Notes under the pieces: generated by a model
Database searches by the model: none
Seen by the model: the letters and a program-made list of their open reading frames with translations, nothing else
What the model was told of the DNA's origin: nothing
Program-made: the position numbers and the translations under genes
Part shown: in pieces, positions 32,897 through 44,800 of the stretch
Numbering within the stretch: position 1 is the first letter of the stretch
Layout of the letters: every line of letters begins with the position of its first letter
Assembly (NCBI RefSeq): GCF_001613065.1
Contig: NZ_BDBQ01000045.1
Location: 1-64,000 of the forward strand
Length of the DNA stretch: 64,000 nt
Direction of reading: 5' to 3'
Origin: Nocardia miyunensis NBRC 108239
Lineage (GTDB): Bacteria; Actinomycetota; Actinomycetes; Mycobacteriales; Mycobacteriaceae

Positions 32897-35800
32897 GCGT
32901 GCACATTCCGCCGGGGTTCCCATCCTGGCTGGTGGATATGGTGCTCGGGCATCTCCCGGTGGGAGACCCGGACGCGATGCGCCGCGACGCCGACTCCTGG
33001 GTCGCCGCGGCACACCGGCTCGGGGAAACCCAGCAGCGGCTGGAAACGCTGCGAGCCGGGCATGCCGCCACGGCCATCGAGGGAGCCACCGGCGAGACGA
33101 TCCGCAAGCAACTGGACCAGCAGATCGCCGATACGAAGTCACAGATCGCGCTGTGCAACAGCAATGCCGAGCGTCTGTACGAGGCGGCCAACTCACTGGA
33201 GTTCACGCAGTACGTGATCATCGGCATGGGAGCCGCCCTGCTGGTGCAACTGGCGGTGGACATCGCGAGTTTCATGGCCGCCAAGACGGTCGCCGACCGG
33301 ATAGCGGCCGATACCGCCATGAAGCTGAGTGCCCGTGATCTGCTGAAGTGGTTGCGGCAGCAGGTGATCCGGTTCGCGGTCGAGCATCCGCATCTGTCGC
33401 TGGTGGTGCGCGGCGTGGGGCTGGGCGCACTGACCGGTGGCGCGGTCAACGTGGGAGCACAGGTCGCGCAGATCGTGCAGGGACACCGGACATCGATCGA
33501 CTGGAATTCGGCCGGGGTGGCGACCGCCGCCGGTGCGGCCGGCGGTCTGGTCGGGGCCGAGGTCGGCCGGGTGGTGGCACCGGCGGTGAGCCGGATCGGC
33601 GCGAATTCCGCGTCGAAGTTCCTGCGAGTCGGCGGGCATGTTCTCGGCACGGTGATCGCGGGCGCCGCGGGCGGTGCGGCCGGTGGAGTGGCGGGTGGGG
33701 TGACCGCCGCGGTGCTGACCGGGCAGCCGCTCCGGAGTTCGAATCTGGCCGAGATGGCGCTGGCCGGGGCCGGCGCCGGATACATCAGCGCCGCAGGGGC
33801 TGCCATGCGGACCGGGCGCGCGGCGGCGACGGCGGTGCCGCGGGCCGGAGCGGAGTCCGGGGCGGGGGTGCCGACCGATCCCGTGGTATCCGCGAGGGAC
33901 CCGCAGGTCACCGGTGACGGTCAGGTGCCGCGGCCGGACGGTCTCACCCCCGAGATGATGGCCATGGGCGACGAGATCGCGCGCAAGGTCGCCGAGGATC
34001 TTCCGGCCGGGCCGGAAGCCGACGCCCTCGCCGAATTCGTCGACGGCAAGGGCTCCGGCGACCTCCATCAGCAGATCGCCGAATATCTACGGCAACAGGG
34101 GGATTCGGGAGACAGCGGATCCGCCGGATCATCGAAGGACACTGGCGGACAACCCGGTTCGACGCGTCCGTCGTCGCCGACGTCCTCGGCGCCATGGCGT
34201 GGTGAGGGGTCTCCGGTGACGCACGGCGGTGGCGGGTCGGCGCACGTCGGCGGCCAGGGGACCCGCAGGGTGGTCGCCACCACCGATCTCGCGGGGTCGC
34301 CGGGACATGGCTCACCGGCGGGCCGATCCGGTCTGCCCGAGCGGATCACCGTGCAGGCGAACGCGGATGGGGCCGGACCCCCGGCGCCGTTGGAGGCGCC
34401 GACCGCACACGCCGACAGCGGCGTCACACACCCCGACAGCGCTCCGGTGAAGGCCGAACCCGGCGCCGCGGAGTCCTCGCAGACGACCGGATCCCACGGC
34501 GCGGGGGACGGCGGTCAGGTCGACGGCGGCCACGACGGCCCGACCGCCTCCGAGCACGGCGGCGAACCCGGCGGACCATCGGAACACAGTGTCCCGCAGG
34601 ATCATTCAACACCCGGCGACGAGAATCCGCCCGGACCGGACGCGGGGCAGGGAGACGGTCCGACGTCTGCCGACGACGGAGGCGGGCATTTCGTGCCCGC
34701 GGACGACGGTGGCGGCGGACCCAGCCACTGTGTTCCGTACGCGGTGAACAAGATTCACGAGCTGACCGGACTCGAGGTCGATCCGGCAGCGCTCGGCGAT
34801 GACGCGGCCACCGCCGGCGTCGGTGGGCGCCAGGCCGCGCAGGCGGTGGGTGGCGGCTGGCGACCGGGTGGCGTCGACTCGCCGAAGGCCCTCGTGGATG
34901 AAGTGCGGACCAAGGGCGGGGCCGCGCTGATGGGCGTGCAGCGCAGCGGCACCGGCGCACATGCCGCCGTCGTGACGCGCAATGCCGAGGGCGGGATCGA
35001 GATCTACGAGCGGATCGGCGACGTGGCCCGCAAGGTGTCCGGCAACGAGGTCGTCGAGTGGATCCTCGACGAGAACGGGCAGCCGATCCTCGAGATGAGC
35101 ACGGAGGTCGACGACGCGGTCGGGCACTGGCTGAACGATCTGGACGCCGATAAAACCTACGCGATCGTGTTCGAGGTGGATCAGGCCGGACACACGGGGA
35201 CGGATCCAGGCGGGCTGGCGACCCGGCAGAACGTCCATCCGGACGGACGGCTGGTACCCCAGGTGAAGCTGGATTCGGAGACGGGATCCGGGGCTCGCCC
35301 CGAACTCGATATGCCGCGCGACAACATGCGCGGCGCGGCCGTCCTCGAACGTCCTTCGACCGGCGTGCGCCGTCCCGCTCTCGACCTGGATTTCGACACC
35401 GAATTCCAGCAGCTCACAACACAATTCGACGGCGAGTCCCCGGCGGCACCGATGAGCCGGGACGCAGCGAGCGCGCCGGAGTACACCGACGCACTCACCG
35501 ACGGTTCCGCACCACACGAGACCCTGTCGACCCCGGACGCCCAGGAGGCGACATCCACGGCCGGGGATACCGCACCCAGCGCGCTCGACCCTGTCGCGCA
35601 GCCGATCTCGTCGGCGCCCCAGCCGGACGCGACGTCATCGGCCCATCCTCTCGACGAAACCGCGACACCCCACCCGGATGCGACGTCACCAGCCCACCCC
35701 CCCGGCGAAACCGCGACACCCCACCCCGCCGCAACCTCACCAACCCACCCCACCAGCGAAACCGCGGCTCCGCACGCCCAGCCCGACACACCGAATTCGC

Positions 35801-38800
35801 CTACAGTCACACCGCAACAGACGGCTACGACGCAGACGCCACACGCCGGTGCTGTCCCGCCGGGGAACAGCACCGGCGCTTCTCTGCTTGCCGCACAACA
35901 GAATTCACCCGGACCGACAGCTGGATTCGCGCACGCGGGCGGCACCCAGGCATTACATCCCGGTCTGACCGCCGGAACGCTGAGCGGGGCCGAGGCGGCC
36001 GCCGTCATGAACGACCGCCCGGGTATCGGCTTCGGCGAGGGCGACGATGTGCCGCCGGAGGAGATCACCTTCCCGAAGGGCGACGAGATCGCGACCCGGG
36101 TGCCAGGTCACATTGCCAATCCCACGCTCGACGGCGTGCCGGACCTTCCGATGCCCGACGACGCGCCAGAGGAAATCGGGTTCGGCCAGTCGGATTACAT
36201 CGTGATCCCGGGTGTCTCGGGCCCGCCGGAGCCGGAATCCGATCGCGAGATCACCCCGATCGTGCCGAAACTGCCCTGGGCTCCGGCGGATCGGCCCGCC
36301 GAGGTCACCGGCATCGGGCAACCCGGGACGTTGGACCCCACGGCCGACCCCGGCAAGCCCGCGAACACACGACCGGCCGAATACACACCCCTGCCCGAGT
36401 ACGACGCGTCGCCGCCCACCCACCTGCCCGCACTCCCCGCCAAGGAGCCCCCGCAGAAAGTCATACCCGACCACTTCACCCCTCCCCTGGACAAGGACGC
36501 CCGGGACGCTCCGCAACCCCCGGGCCCTCCACGTCTGAATCCCGACGACCCCAACCCCGGCCGCATCCCCGACGAGAGCGGAATCCCTGGGCCGGAACGA
36601 ATCCCGACCAGGCAATTGGCGCCGCCGCCACCAGCGCCGGTGGTGCCGATTCGCCCGGTCCCGTGGGCGTCGGCGTCGGCCGGCGGTTCCGGTAGGCGGC
36701 GCAAGAAAACCCCGCCTGAGCCCCCCACACCGCCACAGGACCCGGCGCCCTCGATACCGATGGCCTCGGACGCTGCGAAACCACCGGCGAAAGATCAGCC
36801 CGCCGGTGATCGGGGAGCCGACGAAATCGACCGTGCCACAGCGGATCTGGCGGAACTGATCGGAGTGTCGCCGCAGCTGATCCAGCGTTCCCCGGCGGCT
36901 GTCCGGCAAGCGATCAAGCTGGTGGAGGACCGGCTTCGAGAGAAGGCCGCGGAAGACCGGGACCGCGCCGAACGTAGTACTCGCCCCGAGCAGCTCGCGC
37001 AGGACATCGCGCTGGTTCCGGCGTGGATCGGCCGCTCGGTGGCCCACGACGTCGCCGTCCAGGACGCGACGGCGGGAAGGCCGGCGCCACCACACGACGA
37101 ATTACGCCGCACAGCAACACAACTCGAAGAACTCCTCACCGCGCTCGGCCCGCAGGAGCCGAGCCCGGAGTGGCTGGCGCCGGTCAGCGCCGACCCGTTG
37201 CACGAGCTCCGCCGCGTCGGCAGACGACCGGATGCGCCCCCGGACCTTGTGCGGCTCGTCGAGACCGCCACTCGATTCTTCGGGCTGCGAACCGTGGCCG
37301 CCGCCGTCGAACCGGTCCACCCCGTATTGGACGGCTGGCCGAATCCGGAACAGGCAGATCTGGCTGTCGCGATCGCCTGGGACCTGGCACGCCAGCTACC
37401 GGCGCCGCAGCGGGCAACGGCCGAAATCCATGGGGAGCAAGGCAATCGGTGGGTATCGATCGAGGTGACCGGCACTACCCGGGACCTGCCGGTCCGTCCG
37501 GGTGCCACGGCCCCGGCCTGGCCCGCCGTGGAATCGCTGGACGACCTGGAGTGGCCGTGGGGCTTCACGCTGGGCCGGTCCGCCGGATTGACGGTGGGTT
37601 TCCGCTTCTCCGAGAGCGGCGGGGTCGAGGATCCATCGCTGGAAAACTCCGATCCCGCCATCAGCCTGCACTTCTCACCGGACACGCTCCCCATTGCGCC
37701 CAGGACGGCGCGGCACAGGTTGCGCAGGTTGGAGACCGAGGCAGGCGTCCCGGCCGAGCACATCGACGACGCGCTCCTGGTGGTGTCGGAGCTACTGCAG
37801 AATGTCCTGCGACACGCCCCCGGCGATGCGGACCTCCGCGTCCGGACGACCGGCGGCACGCTGCGCGTGGAGGTCAGCGATCACAGCCCGAATCTGCCGT
37901 TCCGGCAGCCGGGAAGCATCGGCGCCAGCGAAGAGGATCTGCTGGAGGAGCACGGCTACGCCTTCGGTCTATGGGAAAACCTCGCCAGCGCATGGGGTGT
38001 CGACGCCCGCCCGGACGGGAAGACCGTCTGGGCGGAGTTCCGCGGCGACGGGCCGGACCCGGCCGATCAATCGTCGAGCAATCCTCCGGGACAGCCGTCC
38101 GAACCCGCGAACCCGACGAGCTCGCAACCGAAAACGTCTAGCTCGCCGGTGCCCGGCGCACCCGGACACAATGCGCCGACCCCGGGCCCGACCGTGTCCT
38201 TGCATGATCCCCTGGCCGAGACGGGGCTCGGCCCACAACGCCCCCGACGCGCCAATCCTCGGGTCGGCGGACCGGGCTTCGCCGGAATCCCCGCCGGTGG
38301 CGTGGCCTTCCACCACGACCCGGACAATCCCCACAACCAATGGGCCGCGGCCCCACCCCGCGAACAGCAGAAGCAGAAGCCGCCCGGCCCCTCCCCGGCC
38401 GCATCCGCCGAGCCGAGAGCCACGGCTTCCAGCTCACCGCCCCAAAATGCCAAAACTGCTGCGGCACAGGAGGACTCGGCCCAGAATGGTCGGGCGTCCA
38501 CACCCTGGAGCGCGGACACCACCGGTGGCCGAAGCGGAACATCGGCGGCACCCGGCCGAAAACCGACACCCGAGGACGTCAAGAACGCCCGCGCGAGGCG
38601 GCTCGAACGGGAACGGCTCGCAGCGCAAGCCGCGCACCCGCCGACAGATCCTCCCGCAGCGGGTTCGGCCACGCCGACACCGGGGGTCGCAGCCGCCACC
38701 GGACAGGACGCGGCCACCGTTCCGCCGGGCGGGGCGAATCCCGTTGCCGCCCAACAGGAGACGCCCCCGAACACGCTCGCGGCCGACGACTCGCCGAGCG

Positions 38801-41800
38801 AGACAGGCTGGCGAACCCTGACCATGCAGCGGGAGGTGCCGCTGTCGAACTGGTCCTACAACCGCGAGCAGAGCCTGGCGGTGGCGCGCTGGATGCTGCA
38901 GCGGCTACGCGATGTGGTGCTGCCCGGACTGCATCCCGACGCCACCCCGGAGCAGATCGACGACGCTTTCTACTCCGACAAAGAGATCGAGAGCGGCATG
39001 GTATTGCGGACCGTATCGCTGGACGAACTGCTGGCCGACGGAAATCTGCGGGAACTGAACGCGGCGCTGCTCAACGCCACCGACCGCAACACGAGGTCCG
39101 GCAATCCGGCGGGCACAACCCTCAACGAGGGGCTCGCCCGGCTGTTGGACCAGCCGGACGACGTCTTGGAGGCCACCGCCCGCAGGCTGGGCATGGACGT
39201 GGAGATGCTGCGACGAGCGCGGGCATCGATCCACGACAAGATCGCCGCCGAACGTCCCGGCACGCCGATCACGGCGAACGACATGCGGGCGGTCAAGCAC
39301 TGGGTCGCGCCCGGTGCGGAGAGTTCGCTCGCGGAATACACCCGCAGCCATGTCTACGAGCCCGCCGACAGCCCCGAGCGCGATGCCCAGATGCTGCGCC
39401 GGCATCTGCTACTGCACGATCTCGCACTGCTCGGCAAGGCGTTGTCCCGGCGTGAGCTGGAGGCCTTCCAGAGCCTGCGCCTGCTACGCAAGGAACGGCT
39501 GGATTCGGGCCGGGCACTACCGCGCGACGAGCAGGGTCGCGTCGATGTGCCGGCGCTCGAGGCCGAACTGCGGGCCGAGGACCCGACCTTGCGCTACGCG
39601 CTGCCGCTGTACGAATACGACGAGCACGATCGTGACCGGAGAGTCACCGATACCGACGGGAACGCGGTGGTCTACCGCGTGCTGGCCTTCTACGACGAGG
39701 GATCGATCGATCCCGCCACCGCGCTGCGATTCGACGGCCCCGACCACGACTATGTGGTGGAACTGCCCTTGCGCCCCGGAGTTGTGCTGCAACATCTCGG
39801 CTCGGATGATCCCTGGTTCCTGGAAACGGCTGTGCGACGCGGCTTTCCGCTCGCAGCCGGTATCTCCGGCGCTGCCGCCCGGCTGGGCAGCGCTGCCCTT
39901 TTGCTGTACAACTCCGGCGAAAGCGCACCTGGGGATATATCGCCCGACGACGTCGCCGCCATGCTCATCGGATTCATCGAGCGGGAGCACCACACGCTAT
40001 ACGAGACGCTCCACGGCCTGCGCCTGGCCGGGATACCCGTCATCGACGACGCCGATTACGCCACACCCGAGTCGATGTACTCGGCCGCGGAGCGCTGGGC
40101 CGGGCAACTCGGCTACCCGAAGAGTGCGTGGCGACAGAAGTACACCGTCTCGGCGTCCTTCCACGCTGGGTCGCGTGGCGCCGACGTGCCGTCGGCAGGC
40201 GCCGCGCCATCGGATCCGAGGCTGGCGCATGCCACTGGAACCCGGGCAGGCTCCGGGAGGCGGGGCCCGCAACCCGCCCCCGGCATGGATGGGTCGAAAG
40301 CCTCTCCGCCACAAGGTGTATCCGGAGAGCAAGCACCGGCGGAGGTATTCGCAGAGACCGTCACCCCACAGCCGAACGATGTTTCCACCGACCGACCGGA
40401 TACCAGCACGACAACCGAGGCGGCGGACACCGGCCGGAACAACTGCGCGGTGGTGATGCTCCAGGATCTGCACGCCGCCGGCGTAGCCGTACGCGAACCG
40501 GCCCCGGCCGAGATCGGCCCGGCGGGCATGCCACTGGTAGGCAGCGACGGTCTCGAAGACCGGATGCCACACCTAGAAAACGGCGACCCCAACCAATTCC
40601 AGGAAATCCCGCTCGACCCGGACAGCGCCCACTCCGTCGACGAAATCATCGCCTGGGTCGACCAACACCTGCAACCCCACGCAAGACAGGTCGCGGTGGT
40701 CGTCGAATTCGCCCCCGAGGACCAGGCAACGGTAACCCTGCCCGACGGCAATCGAGAGAAAGTCGGCGGCCACGGATTCCTGATCAACGCCGACCCCCAC
40801 ACCAACGACAACCTCCCCCACGGCGACCCACGACGAGTCGTACGAGCCTTCGTCCTCGCATTCGACAACGACAACCACCCGACCGCCCTCCCCGACGCCG
40901 TCCCCCGCGCCCCGGTCTCCCCCCGATTCCGAGTCGGCCGTCCCGCCGACAGCAATCCTCCCGAGGACGGCGATCAGCGCAATGGCCCGAAAAGCACTCC
41001 ACCACAACAGAACCCGGCCCATGCCGCGAGCGCCCCACCATCGCAGCGGACGGTCGGCCCAGCGACCGGGGGCACCGCGTCCATGCCTTCCGCCCTGGCG
41101 CCGAACGAGTTGCGGGCGCTCGAGGCCGCGAAGGAGGAGGCCGCGGAGATCGTGGCCGAGGCGTTACGCCCGGCGCGCCTGCTCGGCATGGACACCACCG
41201 GTCTGCACCAGAAGAATCCCGCCGAGATCGAAGAGGCGATCGACGATCTGGAGGCGCTACAGCAACGTCGGCTCACGGCGGTGCTGCGCCGACTCGTCGT
41301 CGACGCCCTGGCGGCGCGGGTGCTGGGAGACGAAAAGCCCACATCGGAGGTCAGAGAGTACTACGAGCTGCTGAAACCGCATATCAAGGCTGCTCAGGAC
41401 TATGTCGGTGAAGTCCGCACGGCGCTGGCGATGCTGGCGGCCCGGCAGGTCTTGGCGGCCGAAGGCGCAGACTCGATTGCCGAGGGGATCGGCGAGGTGC
41501 CGGGGCAGTGCATCGTCGTCGCGTCGCCACTGGTGGGGCAGGAGCAACTGGTGGACGCGCTTGCGCCGACACTGCGTGAACGAGCCGTCCGAGAGGGGCT
41601 GCCCATCCGGTACCGGCAGGTGCTGGTCGACGAGGACGGGCGGCTGAGCGTCCGACGAGTGTCCGGCACACCTGCCGAACCGGAACCCCATCTGTGGAAT
41701 TACGCCGACAGCGAATACATCGCATGGCTGAACGATTTTACGGATGAGCGACCTTTCGCCGAGAAACTGGCCGCGGCCAGAGCCTCGGGCGAAAAATCAC

Positions 41801-44800
41801 GCAAGGTTCTCAAGGAGAATTCGAACAATGAATCGATGTCGGAAAAAGTCGTTCTGGTTTTTTATGAGAACGACTACCGGGCAGTCGAGAAGACGGTTCG
41901 AACCGAGGACCACGCCGATGGAGAGGACCTGGGCGCGAAGACCCTGCGGAAAATAGGCGTTCCGGCTCCTGAAACAGTGCGCCTCCGCGAACTCGGCGAA
42001 CCCGGTGAATTCGGCGAACTCGGCGACCGGGTCGTTTTCATCGAGTACGTGCCCGGCATAGACGCGAAGGACGTCCCGGGCGCGGGTGGGTCCGACGCGT
42101 GGCCGATGTTCTTCCACACTCCCGGTGGTCGCCGAATGGGATTCGGCGACATGTTGCTGGGACCGCCCGATAGACATGAGGGCTCGAACTGGCGGCTCCA
42201 GCATCGATTTCGGATCCGCCCGCTCGACAACAGTAATATCCATACGAACTCATATTCGTTCGGCATGTGGCCGGAAGAGGGGTTCACCACTCACTTCGTC
42301 CAGTGGAAAAACGGCTGTCCCGAATGGGTTGAACACGACGTCTCCCGTACGGAGTTCGAGGCCTATCGCCAGGCGGTCAGCGAGGTGGAGACAGATTACG
42401 ATCACCTGAACAAACAGTTCTGGCACCGGACGATGACACGAATTCTCAGGTTCATCGAAAAGAATGTAAAAGATGAGTCTGCGCCACCGATCCCTGCGCT
42501 CGGCAAGGTTATGGAAATCTTGGAGGAGCTTCGCGGAATCATTGCCGACCAGTTGAGAATTTTCGAACCACACGACATCGCGACACACCGGGATTGGCGG
42601 AGGGAAATATCGTATCTGAGACAATTCTACGTGGATAATCCCGATCCGGTCATGGCGGAGTACGTCGAACTTCTGGATGGACTGCTGAAACTGCATCTTG
42701 CCGCAAGGATGAAGCGGGTGAGCATCGACGACCTCGTCGATGCGGGATTCGAGACGATATTTCCTGCCGAATCGTCCGAAAATCGCCTCGGCCGCCTGGG
42801 CGGCGGTAGAACGGAGGTCGTCGACAGCTACCTGGACAATCTGTCGCTACGGCTGGACGATCTTGCCGTGGGCGCGAAATATCCAGCCCCGAACAACGAA
42901 TCCGACGAAGACTGGCAGAGCCGCTTCGACCGCGAAATCCGAGCGACAGCACCCCGCGCCGCCGCCCCCCACGATCCGCCCCCCGGCCCGACAACGCAGT
43001 TCCACCATTTCGACCAGCGCGCAGCACTCGACCTTCCGCAGCCCAAGAACCACCGACGATTCGGGGCGGCCGGATTCGCGGGAATTCCCGAGGGCGGCGT
43101 CGCCTTCCACAATCGGGACGGCATCCCCTGGGACGCGCCGAAACCTCGAGCCTCCAACAATGGTGCACCGCAACAGAACTCGCCCACCATCCCACCGGAA
43201 CCGGCTGTCGACCTCGACAACCTGCGGGCGGTCCGGAACGCGGTCGCGACGGAATTGGCACACGTGACGGCCGACCAGGCTCACGCCGTGGTGGCACAGC
43301 ATGAGCTGGAACAACCCCTCGCCCTGTTGAATGAGCTGCTGGCCGTACAACAAGGTGCGCATGCGCCGGGCACCGCGGAGCAGCTCAACCTCCTGATGGA
43401 CTTCGTGCACGCCGTGGATTTTGCGCTCGCACCGCTGGCAGAGACCTCGCTTCGGGATACGAACCGCGCCCTCGCCGCAATCGCGAAGGAGCTCCAGGCA
43501 GCGCCCACCGGCCCACAAGTGCGGGCCCGCGACACAGACCTGGTCACGGGGGTCGATCAACGCCAGTTGCTTCAGGTGTGGGAAGGAGCTACCCAGCAGA
43601 TGGTCCAGGCCGGGTTCGACGTGGACGAAGCGGACCCGCGCAACGCGGCCGATGTACGCGCAACCACCGAGCACTACGGGAAGCTGATCCGTGTCGTCGG
43701 ACTGTTGGAGGACTTCCTGTCGTGCGTGCAGACACCCGATGGGATGGTCACCCCGGGACGCCTGCGGCTGCTGAGAGACAACTTCACAACAACGGCGGCG
43801 TGGTTGGTGCACAATGCCGCCGCGGCAGGCGAGATGGACCGGACGGCAGCGGCGGTCGTCACCGCTTTCCGGGCCGCCGGACGTGAATTCCACGACTTGG
43901 CCGCGGCATTGATCGCGGTACACGGAATCCCGGCCGGGCCCGGACAAGCGGCAGTGCATGAAGTGCCGCCGCAAACGCAAGTGACGTGGCCCGAGCCGCA
44001 GGCCCCGGCAGCGCCACAACCTCCGCAAGCGCCCACGGCACCCGACGACCGCGCCGCACAGTCCGAAACATCCTCTGCACCAGAACAATCGAACCCGGAA
44101 CCGGCTCACGGCCGTCAGTCGGGGCCGGACCCGCACGTCGAGCAGGATGATGGGGGCTCACTTGCCGCGGTGAGCGATGTCGGCTTGCGGCACGAGACCA
44201 ACGAGGACGCGTTCGCGACCGGAGTGGTCGACGTCGCCGGTACACCGGTGCAGGTAGCCGTCGTATGCGACGGCCGGTCGTCCTCGGCCCAGGCACATCG
44301 CGCCGCGCGAGCGGCCGCGGACGCGGCTCGTGACGACATGGTGGCAGCCCTGACCGCCCCGGCCGTGCGCGCCACCGGACGATTCGACCCGGTGGAAATC
44401 GCGCAGCGCGGCACGGCCGCCGCCAAGAACGCGGTTCGGGCCCTGGCCACATTGCCCGAGTTCGCCGACCTGCCCGAGGAGGAATACCCGGACTGCACGA
44501 TCGTCTCGGCAGTGGTCGAGCCGGAGCGAGGGCAGGCGACGCTGGATTGGGAGGGTGACAGTCGGGGATACCGGCTCTCGCTCCGACCCGGCGATTCGGA
44601 ACGGGTCACCGAGGACGACTCGATGCTGACGATGCTGATGCGACGACTGGGCATGTCAGAAGCAGAAGCCATGCGGGACCCGCGGGCGCACATGATCTCG
44701 CGATCGCTGAGCATCCCGTCCGCAGAAGAGTCCCACGCGAAGACAATTCCCTTGCCGCCCGGGGATTTCCTGTTGCTGTGCACTGACGGAATGTGGAACG

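Noticed and set aside
32914..32930. TTCCCATCCTGGCTGG near the giant gene start
   Set aside because: Only the left half-site matches; it lies inside coding sequence and no -10 follows.
36826..38050. Histidine kinase reading of the HATPase region
   Set aside because: There is no H-box/dimerisation helix with a phosphoacceptor His; the compact RsbW-type motifs fit better.
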